Positions 26,621 to 37,544 are shown, counted from the first letter of the stretch. The stretch is 64,000 nucleotides of DNA from Chryseobacterium sp. KACC 21268 (GCA_028736075.1 CP117875.1:2046001-2110000), one strand, 5' to 3'. Notes: generated from the sequence alone by a model not told the origin. Translations and numbers: made by a program.

Positions 26621-27274
26621 TTACCCTAATTTCTTAGAATCTGCAACGAATTGTGCCAATCCAGAATCTGTCAATGGGTGATTCAATAGATTAAGGATCG
26701 ATGGTAGAGGAGAAGTAATCACATCTGCGCCTATCTTTGCACAGTTGATGATGTGCATAGGACTTCTGATGGATGCAGCCAAAATCTCTGTATCAAACAT
26801 ATAATTGTCAAAGATCAAACGGATCTCCTCGATCAAGTTAAGACCATCAACAGAGATATCATCCAGTCTTCCCAAGAAAGGAGAAACATAGGTTGCGCCT
26901 GCTTTTGCTGCCAAAAGTGCTTGTCCTGCTGAGAAGATCAAGGTACAATTGGTTTTGATGCCTTTGTCTGAAAAATACTTCAAAGCTTTGATCCCGTCTT
27001 TGATCATTGGAATCTTCACAACGATTCTTTCGTGAAGTGCAGCTAGTTCATCACCTTCCTTGATCATTTCTTCGTAAGTCGTGGAAAGAACTTCGGCAGA
27101 AACATCACCATCTGAGATATTGCAAATGTCAACATAGTGTTTGTTGATCGCTTCCTTGCCAGAGATGCCTTCTTTTGCCATTAGAGAAGGGTTGGTTGTA
27201 ACGCCATCCAAAATTCCAAGATCTTGTGCTTCTTTGATCTGTTCCAGGTTGGCTGTGTCTATAAAAAATTTCAT
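26621..27274 (-). CDS. fsa: Transaldolase / fructose-6-phosphate aldolase family
   Basis: A 217-residue short transaldolase, the usual size of the FSA/MipB subfamily. It begins MKFFIDTANLEQIKEA and has the family motifs DGVTTNPSLMAKEG, the Schiff-base lysine in VVKIPM (Lys87), NCTLIFSAGQALLAAKAGATYVSPFLGRLDD and a closing IGADVITSPLPSI. It moves or cleaves dihydroxyacetone units among sugar phosphates in the pentose phosphate pathway; transaldolase versus aldolase activity cannot be decided from the sequence. It is preceded on the - strand by a TPR gene 107 bp upstream. Confidence 0.9.
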   Translation of the reverse strand: MKFFIDTANLEQIKEAQDLGILDGVTTNPSLMAKEGISGKEAINKHYVDICNISDGDVSAEVLSTTYEEMIKEGDELAALHERIVVKIPMIKDGIKALKYFSDKGIKTNCTLIFSAGQALLAAKAGATYVSPFLGRLDDISVDGLNLIEEIRLIFDNYMFDTEILAASIRSPMHIINCAKIGADVITSPLPSILNLLNHPLTDSGLAQFVADSKKLG

Positions 27275-27381
27275 ATGTAAAAATTTATTTGTTTAATATT
27301 TATGAAAGTTGCTCACAAATATACATTTTAGTTTGCTTAATAAAAATGATAAAAAAAAGAAGCCCGAAGGCTCCTTTATGA

Positions 27382-28761
27382 TTATTTCATTGCAGTTTCT
27401 TTCGCTTTGAATTCGTTGTACTTTGCAGTGTTTTGTGTTGTTTGGTACATTCCTTTCAGAAGCCCAATGACTTCTTTGTTGGTTGGATTTGCCTGATACA
27501 TTTGCTCTGCATAAGGCAAAGCTTTTTGAAATCTAGCTCTTCTTTGTTCAAGCACTTTGTTTGCAGCATCTATCTTTCCTGCTTTTTTGAGATCTCTGTA
27601 CTCATTGATTGCTGCGTCATCTTCTCCAATGATTGCAAAAACAAGATTGTTAAGTGCATCTGGATATTGAGGATCAATTTCAATTAACTTTTTGAAAGTA
27701 GCCTCTGCCTCTGCAATTTTAGTTGGGTCTTTGCTCAGCATTACACCAAGATTATAAAGACTTTCTTTATCAGCTGGATTTTTTGCAATCTTAGCTTTCA
27801 AGTTACTCACGAACTCATCTGTTTTACCAGATTTGAAATAAGAACTACTTTGAGTTTGTGCAAGAGACTTACTATTTGGAAATTTTTTCAATCCTTCTTC
27901 AGCAAGTTTTCCTGCCTCATCATATCTTTTCTGATCGAAAAGTAGTGATGCAGTTATGTCGTATAGTTCTTCTTGCTTGCTTGTGCTTGTTTCAGTTTTG
28001 AAGTCTGTGTAACCAGCACCTCCAGGCGTTTTCTTATAAAGATCATACGCTGCTTTGTCTAATGTTTCCACTCCACCTGCTTTATTTTTAGCTGTGTAAG
28101 TAGTTTCTACGCCAGTGTAACCAGATTTAATCAAAGAATCTAAAATCTCAATAGCTTTAGCTTTGTTGTCTGTGGTTTGTGCATATGCAACACCTGCATA
28201 ATAAAGATAATTTTTATCATCCTGTCCTGCTGCTTTGAAAAGGTAATAGGTTTCAGCGAATTTTGCTCCAGCTACATCATATTTCTTTTCGTTATAATTA
28301 GTTGTAGCTGTTTTGCTTGCATTTTGTAATAATGGATTGATAGATTCTCTTAATTTATCTCCTAACGATGGTGAGAATTTATCTTGTTTCAAAGATAATC
28401 CAGCACCAAATTTGTCTGCAGCTTCTTTTCCAACAAAATAAACTTTGTTTTTCTCAGCATCTTTTCCTGTGTAGATTTGCTCTTTGCCAAGATTTGCAAT
28501 TTTGGCTAAATATTCTGCACCTTCCGTGTTTTTTCCAGCTTTAAGCAAAGAGAAACCTTTAGCATAATAATATTGCTCAAGAAGGGAAGGTTCTAATAAA
28601 TAAGTTTTGTCACCAAAAATACCTTCTGCTTTTGATATCTCTGAATTGGCAGTTGCAAGATCTCCTGAATCAACTGCTTTTACAGCGTTAGCGATTTCTT
28701 TTTTCTGTGCATTGATGAATGTTACAGATAAAACTGCTAAACTTAAAATTAATCTTTTCAT
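27382..28761 (-). CDS. Secreted TPR-repeat protein
   Basis: A 459-residue protein with signal peptide MKRLILSLAVLSVTFINAQ. Helical repeats run through the whole chain, clearest at YDEAGKLAEEGLKKFPNSKSLAQTQSSSYFKSGK, ADKESLYNLGVMLSKDPTKIAEAEATFKKLIEIDPQYPDALNNL. TPR proteins are scaffolds for protein-protein contact; in Bacteroidota such periplasmic TPR proteins often serve envelope assembly. It lies 65 bp after gyrA on the same strand and could share its transcript. Confidence 0.75.
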   Translation of the reverse strand: MKRLILSLAVLSVTFINAQKKEIANAVKAVDSGDLATANSEISKAEGIFGDKTYLLEPSLLEQYYYAKGFSLLKAGKNTEGAEYLAKIANLGKEQIYTGKDAEKNKVYFVGKEAADKFGAGLSLKQDKFSPSLGDKLRESINPLLQNASKTATTNYNEKKYDVAGAKFAETYYLFKAAGQDDKNYLYYAGVAYAQTTDNKAKAIEILDSLIKSGYTGVETTYTAKNKAGGVETLDKAAYDLYKKTPGGAGYTDFKTETSTSKQEELYDITASLLFDQKRYDEAGKLAEEGLKKFPNSKSLAQTQSSSYFKSGKTDEFVSNLKAKIAKNPADKESLYNLGVMLSKDPTKIAEAEATFKKLIEIDPQYPDALNNLVFAIIGEDDAAINEYRDLKKAGKIDAANKVLEQRRARFQKALPYAEQMYQANPTNKEVIGLLKGMYQTTQNTAKYNEFKAKETAMK

Positions 28762-28826
28762 ATGATAATTTTTATTTTTTTATTTGGTCATATGTTATCG
28801 CAAGCGACTTCATAATATTTTAATTT

Positions 28827-31454
28827 TTATTCGTTGTCTTCTGGCTCATCAGCATTCTCAGCGGCTTCCTCGTCTTCGATTTTCTTTAGTTCCTCTTCAT
28901 CGCCGATGTTGATCTGATTGTTTCCTGTCTGAGGTTTCACTTTGAATTCAGGATTGTTGCTGTCGTTTTCTGCAACTTCTCCATCTTCTTCTTCCACAAC
29001 CTCACTATCCATTTCTACTTTTGCAATCGCTGCAATTTCGTCTTTGGTTTTCAGATTAATGACTTTCACACCTTGGGTATTTCTACCCATCACGCGCATT
29101 TCGTTCATATTCATTCGGATGGCAACACCAGATTTGTTGATGATCATCAATCCATCTTCGTCTGTCACACTTTGAATAGCGATCAGATTTCCAGTTTTCT
29201 CAGTAATGTTCAAAGTAATAACACCTTTTCCACCACGGTTTGTGATTCGGTAATCTTCAACAGCTGTTCTTTTTCCATAACCTCTCTCTGATACAACCAA
29301 AACTGTATCATTTTCCAAATCATTAACAACAATCATTCCGATTACTTCGTCACTATCTTCAAGGGAAATACCTCTTACACCGATTGATCCTCTTCCGACA
29401 GCTCTCGCTTTTTCTTCAGGGAAACGGATACATTTACCATTTTTGGTAGCAATCATAATTTGAGAATTTCCGTCTGTCAATCTTGCACCTAGTAGAGCAT
29501 CATTATCACGGATCTCGATGGCATTTACACCATTAGTTCTTGGTCGTGAATAAGCTTCCAACGATGTTTTCTTGATGGTACCGTTCTTGGTGATCATCAC
29601 AACATTCATTTGGTTGATATATTCCTGATTCTTAAGGTCTTTGGTTCTGATGTAAGCCTTGATCTTATCGTCTTGTTCAATATTAATTAAATTCTGAACC
29701 GCTCTTCCTTTCGCTGTTTTAGAACCTTCCGGAACTTCGAAAACCCTTAGCCAGAAACATTTTCCTTTTTCTGTGAAGAATAATAGATATTCGTGGTTAG
29801 TGGCGGTAACAATATATTCAAGGAAATCCTCGTCTCTAGTCGTTGCCGCTCTGTTTCCAACGCCACCTCTGGACTGTATTTTGTATTCGGAAAGAAGTGT
29901 TCTTTTGATGTAACCAGCGTGAGAAATGGTCAAAACAACTTTCTCATCCGGGATCATATCTTCGATAGAGAATTCTCCACCAGTATAATCAATCTCTGAA
30001 CGTCTTTCGTCGCCGTATTTTTCTTTGATCTCCTGAAGTTCTTCTTTGATGATCTCATAACGTCTTGGCTCATTGGTCAGAATGTCTTCCAAGTCTTTTA
30101 TCAAGGCCATGATCTCGTCGTACTCAGCACGGATCTTGTCCAATTCCATTCCCGTAAGACGAGCCAAACGAAGATCTAGAATTGCCTGCGCCTGAATCTC
30201 AGAAAGTTCAAACTCCTCGATCAATCCCTCCTTCGCAGCTTGTGGATTCGCACTGTGACGGATGATGGCAATCGCTCTGTCAAGAGAATCCTGAGTGCCA
30301 ATCACTTTCATAAAGCCTTCAAGGATGTGGGCTCTTTCCTGTGCTTTTCTAAGTTCGTATTTTGTTCTTCTTACGATAACCTCGTGACGGTGATCTACGA
30401 AATGTAGGATCATATCTTTCACGTTCAGTTGTACAGGACGTCCTTTTACCAAGGCGATATTGTTAACTGAAAAAGAAGTTTGTAGAGAAGTATATTTATA
30501 TAATAGATTTAAGACAACATTTGGAATCGCGTCGTTCTTAAGTTCATAAACGATACGCATACCATTTCTGTCAGATTCATCACGGATCTCGTAGATTCCT
30601 GGAAGTTTGTCATCTTTTACCAACTCAGCAGTTCTGGCGATCATCTCCGCTTTGTTGACTTGATAAGGAATTTCTGTTACGATGATCGCATTTCTGTTCC
30701 CGATCTCTTCGAAGTTGATCTTCGCTCTCAAAACGATACGTCCTCTTCCCGTATGGAAAGCATCACGCACGCCATCATAACCGTAGATGATTCCACCTGT
30801 CGGGAAATCCGGCGCAATGATGTGCTTCATCAGCTCATCGATTGTAATTTCTTTATCATCAATGTAAGCGCAGATCGCATCAATACTTTCGGATAGGTTG
30901 TGAGGCGCCATATTCGTCGCCATCCCAACTGCAATTCCGGAAGCTCCGTTTACCAAAAGACTTGGGATCCTAGTAGGAAGAACGGTAGGTTCTGTTAAAC
31001 TGTCGTCAAAGTTATTTTGGAAATCAACAGTTTCTTTATCAAGATCGGCAAGGATCTCATCGGATATTTTTTTAAGTCTTGCTTCGGTGTAACGCATTGC
31101 TGCTGGTGGATCGCCGTCCATAGAACCGAAGTTACCTTGTCCGTCAACCATTTGATAACGCAAACTCCAAGGCTGAGCCATTCTTACCATCGCATCGTAA
31201 ACAGAGCTGTCTCCGTGCGGGTGATATTTACCTAGAACGTCTCCAACAATTCTCGCAGATTTCAAATGTTTTCTGTTAGAAAAGACATTAAGACCGTACA
31301 TACCGTAAAGAACTCTTCTGTGAACGGGTTTCAGTCCGTCTCTCACATCTGGCAAAGCTCTTGATACGATTACTGACATCGAATAATCGATGTAAGAGGT
31401 TCTCATCTCGTCAACAATGTTGATCGGTATTAACCTTTCTCCTTCCTTATGCAT
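28827..31454 (-). CDS. gyrA: DNA gyrase subunit A
   Basis: An 875-residue type IIA topoisomerase subunit that introduces negative supercoils with GyrB. The catalytic tyrosine is Tyr122 in [10 protein letters not shown], the same number as in E. coli. The quinolone region reads [15 protein letters not shown], keeping Ser83 and Asp87, so no classical resistance change is present. The C-terminal six-blade pinwheel follows with GyrA-box-like IQSRGGVG (about residue 530) and a second RGGKG. The last ~60 residues are strongly acidic (for example [11 protein letters not shown] and [26 protein letters not shown]), a longer acidic tail than in E. coli. Confidence 0.97.
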   Translation of the reverse strand: MHKEGERLIPINIVDEMRTSYIDYSMSVIVSRALPDVRDGLKPVHRRVLYGMYGLNVFSNRKHLKSARIVGDVLGKYHPHGDSSVYDAMVRMAQPWSLRYQMVDGQGNFGSMDGDPPAAMRYTEARLKKISDEILADLDKETVDFQNNFDDSLTEPTVLPTRIPSLLVNGASGIAVGMATNMAPHNLSESIDAICAYIDDKEITIDELMKHIIAPDFPTGGIIYGYDGVRDAFHTGRGRIVLRAKINFEEIGNRNAIIVTEIPYQVNKAEMIARTAELVKDDKLPGIYEIRDESDRNGMRIVYELKNDAIPNVVLNLLYKYTSLQTSFSVNNIALVKGRPVQLNVKDMILHFVDHRHEVIVRRTKYELRKAQERAHILEGFMKVIGTQDSLDRAIAIIRHSANPQAAKEGLIEEFELSEIQAQAILDLRLARLTGMELDKIRAEYDEIMALIKDLEDILTNEPRRYEIIKEELQEIKEKYGDERRSEIDYTGGEFSIEDMIPDEKVVLTISHAGYIKRTLLSEYKIQSRGGVGNRAATTRDEDFLEYIVTATNHEYLLFFTEKGKCFWLRVFEVPEGSKTAKGRAVQNLINIEQDDKIKAYIRTKDLKNQEYINQMNVVMITKNGTIKKTSLEAYSRPRTNGVNAIEIRDNDALLGARLTDGNSQIMIATKNGKCIRFPEEKARAVGRGSIGVRGISLEDSDEVIGMIVVNDLENDTVLVVSERGYGKRTAVEDYRITNRGGKGVITLNITEKTGNLIAIQSVTDEDGLMIINKSGVAIRMNMNEMRVMGRNTQGVKVINLKTKDEIAAIAKVEMDSEVVEEEDGEVAENDSNNPEFKVKPQTGNNQINIGDEEELKKIEDEEAAENADEPEDNE

Positions 31455-31603
31455 AAATATTTTTTAATTTATTGTAAATCAGAATATTAAAATACATTCT
31501 GACCCTTTAAGTTTTTCTGTTTTTTATAACGGGCTAATTTACAAAAAAAATACGATTTTTGCATTCTGAATTTATCAACATTAATCATAAAAAAATATTA
31601 AAA

Positions 31604-31918
31604 ATGAGCATCCTAAGTATTACATTTCATACAATCGAAAATAAAATTGAAGAATGGGACGTCTATGTGGAAAGTGATCTGCATCAAATGGTTGAAAATC
31701 TTTTGGATGTGGTACAGTACATTCTTTCCGAGGTTCAATCCGATATGGTGAGCGAGGGAAAAAACACGAATCTGTTTTTGGTTTTTGATAATGATGAGAT
31801 GAGAGATCAATTTATGGAAAGCGAGATGTTGAATTTGGAAGAGAGGATCAATATGAGATTTGGAGAACAAGTGATGATCTTCCCAACATTCCTCAATCCT
31901 AAGAAAAAGAGATTTTAA
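31604..31918 (+). CDS. DUF4286 family protein
   Basis: A 104-residue cytoplasmic protein, starting ATG 31604 after AAAAATATTAAAA. It has a ferredoxin-like/ABM-like pattern, with N-terminal ILSITFHTIENKIEEWDVYV and C-terminal RFGEQVMIFPTFLNPKKKRF. The family is conserved in Flavobacteriia without a known function. It is transcribed divergently from gyrA. An upstream TTG (31559) would add 15 residues of poor quality and is not favoured. Confidence 0.7.
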   Translation: MSILSITFHTIENKIEEWDVYVESDLHQMVENLLDVVQYILSEVQSDMVSEGKNTNLFLVFDNDEMRDQFMESEMLNLEERINMRFGEQVMIFPTFLNPKKKRF

Positions 31919-31945
31919 TTCAATTTTAAAATCTGAAAATATGCG

Positions 31946-32016
31946 CTCGCAGATTGTGCTGATTTTGCAGAATTTAATTTTAGATCTGCTTGATTTGCAA
32001 AATCTGCGAGATTTTT
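31946..32016. repeat. Dispersed repeat family C (CTCGCAGAT...ATCTGCGAG), copy 1
   Basis: Outer arms CTCGCAGAT (31946-31954) and ATCTGCGAG (32002-32010) are a perfect 9-bp inverted repeat, with GATTTTGCAG/TTTGCAAAATC-like inner matches, followed by a T5. A second copy lies at 61812. It may double as a terminator. Confidence 0.75.
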
Positions 32017-32067
32017 ACTTTAAAGTTCTATCTTATTGTCATTAAAAGCGGAATCAAATACTTTCAA

Positions 32068-32092
32068 ATGTCAGTCTGAGGCTCACGAAGAC
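32068..32092 (+). repeat. Dispersed repeat family B, single copy
   Basis: AATGTCAGTCTGAGGCTCACGAAGAC, one base different from the tandem copies at 18021. Confidence 0.75.
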
Positions 32093-32118
32093 TTTTTTTA
32101 TTAGTAGGAATAATTTTT

Positions 32119-32137
32119 GGAGTTACTTTGTAGCTCC
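32119..32137 (+). promoter_or_regulatory. Hairpin just upstream of the UbiB-like gene
   Basis: GGAGTTAC-TTT-GTAGCTCC forms an 8-bp stem (one G-U pair) with a 3-nt loop, followed by TTTATTTTAT, 15 bases before the ATG. It could end read-through transcription or shape the leader; the role is unknown. Confidence 0.4.
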
Positions 32138-32152
32138 TTTATTTTATAAATT

Positions 32153-33796
32153 ATGTTCGATAAACAACAACGAAAACTTAAACGTTCTGCCAAATTAATT
32201 TCCGTTCTCAGCAAATATGGCTTCAAAGATATGATTGCCAGAATGGGGAAAAAACCAGAAGAAAATTCTGTGAATTCTGATGAAATTATTTCCAAAGGGA
32301 CTGTTTACGAGAGGATTCGATTGGTTTTGGAAGAGTTGGGTCCGACCTTCGTGAAGCTTGGGCAGACGTTTAGCAATCGGGAAGATCTGCTTCCGCCAGA
32401 GTTGATTCAGGAATTGCAAAAACTTCAGGATAGAGTAGAAGTTGTTGATATGAATGTTGAGGAAATCCTGGAAAATGAATTCAATATTTCGGTCAAAGAA
32501 TATTTTTCTGAAATTGTTTCCAAACCTTTGGCGACGGCTTCTATTGCACAAGTTTACAGAGCAACTTTGATCACTGGCGAAGAAGTGATTTTAAAGATCA
32601 AAAAACCAGATGTTCTGAGTGTTATCGAGGATGATTTGCTACTTATAAAAGATTTGGTAAAACTGATTTCGACCTATTCCGAAATTGCTTCAAAACTAAA
32701 TCTTAAACAAGCGATTGCGACGTTCGAAAAGTCTTTGTTAGAAGAAGTGTCTTTGGTGAATGAACGCAATAACATCAAACAGTTTGCTTTAAATTTCAAA
32801 AATAATAAGGAAACCTACGTTCCGATTGTCTACGACGAATTTTCCAATAATAATGTCCTCTGTATGGAATTTATTGATGGAATCAAAGTCACCGACAAAG
32901 CTGAGCTTCTTAATCATAATATCAATCCAGTCGTGATTTCGGAAGTTGGTTTGAGGCTTTTCGTTTCTCAGATTTTGGATTACGGATTTTTCCACGCCGA
33001 TCCACACGCTGGGAATATCTTGGTGAAGAAAGATGGGAGAGTGGTTTTTATTGATTTTGGAGCCGTCGGTAAAATTCAGCCAAATGATAAGGAGATTCTT
33101 GAAAGTCTGATTGTAGCTTTTGTTGCTAAAAATTCCAACAAAATTGTGAGGTCATTGAAGAAAATGGCGGTCAGTTACGAAATCCCAGACGATAGGCGAT
33201 TTGAAAATGACGTGGAGGAAGTTCTGAATTTCGTTCACAGCACGTCATTGAAGAATATCGATCCGCATATTATCATTAATAAAATGAAAGACGTTCTGAA
33301 GGACAATCAGCTTTATATGCCGGATTATTTTTATCTGTTGTTCAAAGGAATCGGTCTGATAGAAGGCGTTGGGCGAACCATCAATCCTGATTTGGACATC
33401 GTTCAAAGTCTGCATCCTTACACAAAGAAAATTTTATCGAGAAAGATCAGTCCGAAAAAGATCTTCAAATCCGGAATGGACAAAATGCTGAATTTCACAG
33501 ACAATATTGATGAAATTCCAAAAGAATTGCGTTCCGTTCTGCAAAAATTGGATGATAACAAATTCACCATTTCGAGCGAAATTAAAAATATTGAGAAGAC
33601 CAATCAACTCATCAAATCGAGTATCATTAATCTAATTTTAGCGATGCTTTTGGGCGCAAATATCATTGCAACATCCATCGTTTTCGTTTCGGAATCCGGA
33701 CCAAGAGTTGGCGAAATGTCTTTGGTAGCTGTTTTGGGATTTGTATTTTCAGTTGTTCTGGTGATCATTCTTTTGTTGAGAATCACCCGAAAATAG
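32153..33796 (+). CDS. ABC1/UbiB-family atypical kinase-like protein
   Basis: A 547-residue protein. It has the family's KxGQ motif (FVKLGQTFSNREDLLPPEL), the Ala-rich loop (PLATASIAQVYRA), the lysine in VILKIKKP, the catalytic loop DYGFFHADPHAGN and the metal-binding VFIDFGAVG. Two C-terminal membrane helices (about 490-512 and 520-543) anchor it, as in UbiB. Family members are ATPases supporting isoprenoid quinone synthesis; in Flavobacteriia that quinone would be menaquinone, so the exact role is unproven. It stands alone after a repeat-rich gap. Confidence 0.88.
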   Translation: MFDKQQRKLKRSAKLISVLSKYGFKDMIARMGKKPEENSVNSDEIISKGTVYERIRLVLEELGPTFVKLGQTFSNREDLLPPELIQELQKLQDRVEVVDMNVEEILENEFNISVKEYFSEIVSKPLATASIAQVYRATLITGEEVILKIKKPDVLSVIEDDLLLIKDLVKLISTYSEIASKLNLKQAIATFEKSLLEEVSLVNERNNIKQFALNFKNNKETYVPIVYDEFSNNNVLCMEFIDGIKVTDKAELLNHNINPVVISEVGLRLFVSQILDYGFFHADPHAGNILVKKDGRVVFIDFGAVGKIQPNDKEILESLIVAFVAKNSNKIVRSLKKMAVSYEIPDDRRFENDVEEVLNFVHSTSLKNIDPHIIINKMKDVLKDNQLYMPDYFYLLFKGIGLIEGVGRTINPDLDIVQSLHPYTKKILSRKISPKKIFKSGMDKMLNFTDNIDEIPKELRSVLQKLDDNKFTISSEIKNIEKTNQLIKSSIINLILAMLLGANIIATSIVFVSESGPRVGEMSLVAVLGFVFSVVLVIILLLRITRK

Positions 33797-33813
33797 ATAT
33801 TAAAATCAAAAAT

Positions 33814-35052
33814 TTATTTCACTTCTTCTGCTTTTATATTTCCAGTTTCTCTAAAGAAAATAGAAATGACAATCGCGCAAGAAATTCCTATGACAAAGAA
33901 TAAAAGCGAATGTTGTAACAGAGAATCTGCGTCTAAACTCTTCGTCAATTTTGAACCATACAATTTAGAAAACAAAGGTGCTAAAAGTGTCGTCACACCA
34001 AAGGTCAAGAAATTGATGGCTCCTGTTGCGCTTCCTTTTACTTTGTCGGGATTCACTTCTTTGATGATGGAGTAAGGAATCATCGCGGCGCCAGAACCTA
34101 TTCCCATTAATAAAAGCGAAATGTCAACGGACATTAAACTTGGTAAATAAGCTAATTGTAATAAACTTAGGATCATCAAAACCGCACCTCCGATAATGAC
34201 CGGAATTCTGCGCTTGATCTTATCTGCGACCCAACCTAGAAGCGGACATCCAATTGCCCAACCGATTGGAACTAAAGCACAAGCTACTGTCGCGGTCTCG
34301 TGGGAAAGACCTCGGCTTTTTTGAAGAAAATCTACACCCCAGATCATCGCAAAAATCGTGGTCGGAGCGAATAATAATCCCGAAACCAAACCAGATAAAT
34401 AACTTTGAGGATTTCCGAAAATGATCTTGTAATTATCAAGAAAATTCTTTTGCTTTTCAATCTTTTCTCCTGGTTCTGTTTTGGGTGTGAACAAAAATGC
34501 CAGTAAAGCTAAAATTAATGAGGTGACACCAAAAATAATCCAAATGCTGGTGACGCTATTTCCATTGGTCAAATAAGTGTTGCTTAATTTCTGTCCGGCA
34601 GAACCTCCCAGCATTCCTAAAGTCTGTGTGATTCCAATCGCTGTGGCAAGATTCTTTCCAGAGAAAGCTTTCACAGCGATGTAAACCGCGGCCGGAAAAG
34701 CCATTGCAGAACCTGCGCCCTGCATCAATCTTCCTGCATATCCAACTACATAATGAGAACCTCCAAAAAGTAATGAACCAATCGCCAAAACCAAGATGCC
34801 GAAAAACACAGGCTTTCTCGCGCCCATTCTGTCCAAAAATAATCCCGCCGCCAAACTCGTGATGGAGTAGCTGATGTAGTAGGCGCTGATCATCGAGCTG
34901 ACTTCTGTCCTGGTCGCGCCATAGGATTCTTTGAGGTCACCAATCATCACGCTGGGAGAAGATCGGATCGCATATTCCAATGCGTAGAATAGTAAGGCCA
35001 ATATCCAGGAGATAAAGAAGGGATTTTTGAGAAAAGAAGTTTCGGTTTTCAT
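33814..35052 (-). CDS. MFS transporter, 12 TMS
   Basis: A 412-residue major facilitator with twelve hydrophobic helices. The loop 2-3 motif is present as GLFLDRMGARKPVFFG (about residues 70-85) and the central cytoplasmic loop lies near residues 190-205 (PKTEPGEKIEKQ). The start SWILALLFYALEYAIRSSPSVM resembles anion:cation or hexuronate-type symporters (ACS-like). No substrate can be given. Its promoter region faces pnp. Confidence 0.82.
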   Translation of the reverse strand: MKTETSFLKNPFFISWILALLFYALEYAIRSSPSVMIGDLKESYGATRTEVSSMISAYYISYSITSLAAGLFLDRMGARKPVFFGILVLAIGSLLFGGSHYVVGYAGRLMQGAGSAMAFPAAVYIAVKAFSGKNLATAIGITQTLGMLGGSAGQKLSNTYLTNGNSVTSIWIIFGVTSLILALLAFLFTPKTEPGEKIEKQKNFLDNYKIIFGNPQSYLSGLVSGLLFAPTTIFAMIWGVDFLQKSRGLSHETATVACALVPIGWAIGCPLLGWVADKIKRRIPVIIGGAVLMILSLLQLAYLPSLMSVDISLLLMGIGSGAAMIPYSIIKEVNPDKVKGSATGAINFLTFGVTTLLAPLFSKLYGSKLTKSLDADSLLQHSLLFFVIGISCAIVISIFFRETGNIKAEEVK

Positions 35053-35193
35053 AGGGGAATTTTGGATGTGAAAACAAACATTTTCACTTCGGTTTAAGAG
35101 ATCTTTTAAAGCTCTTTTAATTAAATGAATTGTAAAAATAGAATATTAAAATCTATATTTCAATGGAATTTCAGAAAATCCAAACAAAAACTG

Positions 35194-35201
35194 TAAATTT
35201 G
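35194..35201 (+). promoter_or_regulatory. Putative -7 promoter element of pnp
   Basis: TAAATTTG fits TAnnTTTG and predicts a leader of about 60 bases that contains the hairpin at 35236. Confidence 0.5.
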
Positions 35202-35235
35202 CACCACATTTTTAGACGAAATATAATTAATTAAA

Positions 35236-35253
35236 GCACTCAATACGGAGTGC
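35236..35253 (+). promoter_or_regulatory. Leader hairpin of pnp
   Basis: GCACTC-AATACG-GAGTGC is a perfect 6-bp stem with 6-nt loop ending 15 bases before the ATG. pnp mRNAs in other bacteria carry 5' hairpins for RNase III cleavage and autocontrol, so a similar role is possible. Confidence 0.5.
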
Positions 35254-35268
35254 AACACAAAACAATTT

Positions 35269-37476
35269 ATGAGTATACCTCAAGCAATTACAGAAACGGT
35301 CATTCTTGCAGACGGCAGAGAGATCACAATCGAAACAGGGAAATTGGCAAAACAGGCTGATGGATCTGTAGTAGTAAAAATGGGTGGAACAATGCTTTTA
35401 GCAACTGTTGTAGCCAGCAAAGAAGCAAAAGATGGCGTAGATTTCTTGCCATTGACAGTAGATTACAGAGAGAAATTCTACGCAGGTGGGAAAATCCCTG
35501 GAAACTTTTTCAGAAGAGAAGCTAGACCATCCGATCAGGAGATCTTGACGATGCGTTTGGTGGACAGAGTTCTAAGACCATTGTTCCCTGAAGATTTCCA
35601 CGCGGAAGTACAGGTGATGATCTCTTTGATCTCTTACGATGGACAATCCATTCCAGATGATCTGGCTGGTTTTGCAGCATCTGCAGCGATCGCGATCACG
35701 GACATTCCTTTCAACGGGCCAATGTCTGAAGTAAGAGTGGTGAGAATTGACGGGAAACTTTCTGTTAATCCAAAATTAGAAGACCTAAAGATCGCTGACC
35801 TTGATATTATGGTTGGTGCAACGAAAGATTCTATCGTAATGGTAGAAGGCGAGATGAAGGAGATCTCTGAAGCAGAAATGCTGGAGGCTATCAACTTCGC
35901 TCACGTTGAGATCAAAAAACAAGTTGAAGCTCAGGAGAGATTGGCTGAAAAAGTTGGTAAATCATTCCCGAAAAGAGAATACAGCCACGAGAATCACGAC
36001 GAAGCAATCCGTGAAAAAGTTTGGAAAGAAACTTACGATAAAGTATATGAAGTAGCGAAATCGCCTTCAGGTAAAGAAGAGAGAAGCGATAAATTCAAAG
36101 CGGTGCGTGAAGAGTTCTTGGCTCAATATGTTGATAACGCTGAAGAATTGGAAAGAGTAACACCTTTCGTAAAAGTGTATTACCACGATGTTGAGAAAGA
36201 AGCGATGCGTCAGATGATCTTGAATGATAAGATCAGACTAGATGGTCGTGATCCTCAAACGATCCGTCCGATCTGGAGTGAGATCGATTATTTGCCAGGC
36301 GCACACGGTTCTGCCATCTTCACAAGAGGGGAAACTCAATCTTTGACAGCTGTAACTCTAGGTTCGGTGAAAGATGCAAATATGGTTGACAGCGTGATGA
36401 TCAACTATGACGAGAGATTCTTCCTACACTATAACTTTCCACCATTCTCTACTGGTGAAGCTCGTCCTTTGAGAGGAACTTCAAGAAGAGAAGTTGGTCA
36501 CGGAAACCTGGCTCAGAGAGCTTTGGCGAATATGATCCCGGAAGAAAATCCTTACACGATACGTATCGTTTCTGATATCTTGGAATCTAACGGTTCATCT
36601 TCTATGGCAACTGTTTGTGCAGGAACTTTAGCATTGATGGATGCGGGTGTTCAGATCAAGAAACCAGTTTCTGGGATCGCAATGGGATTGGTAACTGACA
36701 TCAAAACAGGAAAATTCACAGTGCTTTCTGATATCTTGGGTGATGAAGATCACTTGGGAGATATGGACTTCAAAGTAACCGGAACTGCAGACGGGATCAC
36801 CGCTTGCCAGATGGATATCAAGATCCAGGGATTGTCTATGGACATTATGGAAAAAGCCCTTCTACAAGCTAGAGACGGAAGATTGCATATCCTTGATAAA
36901 TTAAACGAAACTATCTCTGCACCAAGAGAAGACGTGAAACCTCACGCTCCGAAAATGGTGATGCTAGAGATCTCTAAAGATTTCATCGGTGCTGTGATCG
37001 GACCTGGTGGAAAAATCATTCAGCAGATGCAGAAAGATACGGATACTGTTATCGCTATCGAGGAAGTTGGAGAGATCGGAAGAATCGAGATCTCTGGTGT
37101 GAGTAGAGAGAAGATCAACGAGGCTATCGCGAAGATCAACGAGATCACTTTCGTACCAACTGTAGGTGAAGTTTACCAAGGTAGAGTTGTGAAAGTAATG
37201 GACTTCGGAGCTTTCGTAGCGATCGCTAAGGGAACTGAAGGACTTCTACACATCTCTGAGATCGAGTGGGCGCGTCTTGATAAGGTGCCTTACAGTGAAG
37301 GTGACCAAGTTGAGGTGAAATTTATGGGTTATGATGACCGTAAAAAAATGAAACTTTCCAGAAAAGTATTGTTGCCAAGACCAGAAAAACCGGCGCCAAA
37401 ACCAAGACCGGAAAGTCAAGTGAACCCAGAAGGTAAAGACCAACCAGGAGAGCACAAGCCTTTGAACGAAGCATAA
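35269..37476 (+). CDS. pnp: Polyribonucleotide nucleotidyltransferase (PNPase)
   Basis: A 735-residue 3'-5' phosphorolytic exoribonuclease. Two RNase PH domains (about 10-140 and 315-455) flank a helical domain; the second carries [20 protein letters not shown] and [16 protein letters not shown] active-site motifs. A KH domain ([20 protein letters not shown]) and an S1 domain ([20 protein letters not shown]) bind RNA. The C-terminus is a Pro/Lys/Glu tail. Upstream rpsO, the common neighbour, is not here. A leader hairpin precedes the start and a strong terminator follows. Confidence 0.97.
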   Translation: MSIPQAITETVILADGREITIETGKLAKQADGSVVVKMGGTMLLATVVASKEAKDGVDFLPLTVDYREKFYAGGKIPGNFFRREARPSDQEILTMRLVDRVLRPLFPEDFHAEVQVMISLISYDGQSIPDDLAGFAASAAIAITDIPFNGPMSEVRVVRIDGKLSVNPKLEDLKIADLDIMVGATKDSIVMVEGEMKEISEAEMLEAINFAHVEIKKQVEAQERLAEKVGKSFPKREYSHENHDEAIREKVWKETYDKVYEVAKSPSGKEERSDKFKAVREEFLAQYVDNAEELERVTPFVKVYYHDVEKEAMRQMILNDKIRLDGRDPQTIRPIWSEIDYLPGAHGSAIFTRGETQSLTAVTLGSVKDANMVDSVMINYDERFFLHYNFPPFSTGEARPLRGTSRREVGHGNLAQRALANMIPEENPYTIRIVSDILESNGSSSMATVCAGTLALMDAGVQIKKPVSGIAMGLVTDIKTGKFTVLSDILGDEDHLGDMDFKVTGTADGITACQMDIKIQGLSMDIMEKALLQARDGRLHILDKLNETISAPREDVKPHAPKMVMLEISKDFIGAVIGPGGKIIQQMQKDTDTVIAIEEVGEIGRIEISGVSREKINEAIAKINEITFVPTVGEVYQGRVVKVMDFGAFVAIAKGTEGLLHISEIEWARLDKVPYSEGDQVEVKFMGYDDRKKMKLSRKVLLPRPEKPAPKPRPESQVNPEGKDQPGEHKPLNEA

Positions 37477-37497
37477 GATCAAGTCTTAATTATATTG

Positions 37498-37528
37498 AAT
37501 CCCCCGAGTTATCGGGGGATTTTTTTTT
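37498..37528 (+). terminator. Terminator of pnp
   Basis: AATCCCCCGA-GTTA-TCGGGGGATT 10-bp stem followed by T8. Confidence 0.95.
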
Positions 37529-37544
37529 GGAAATTTTTATTTAT

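Noticed and set aside
28827-31454. Quinolone-resistance change in gyrA
   Set aside because: Ser83 and Asp87 are both present, so the usual resistance substitutions are absent.
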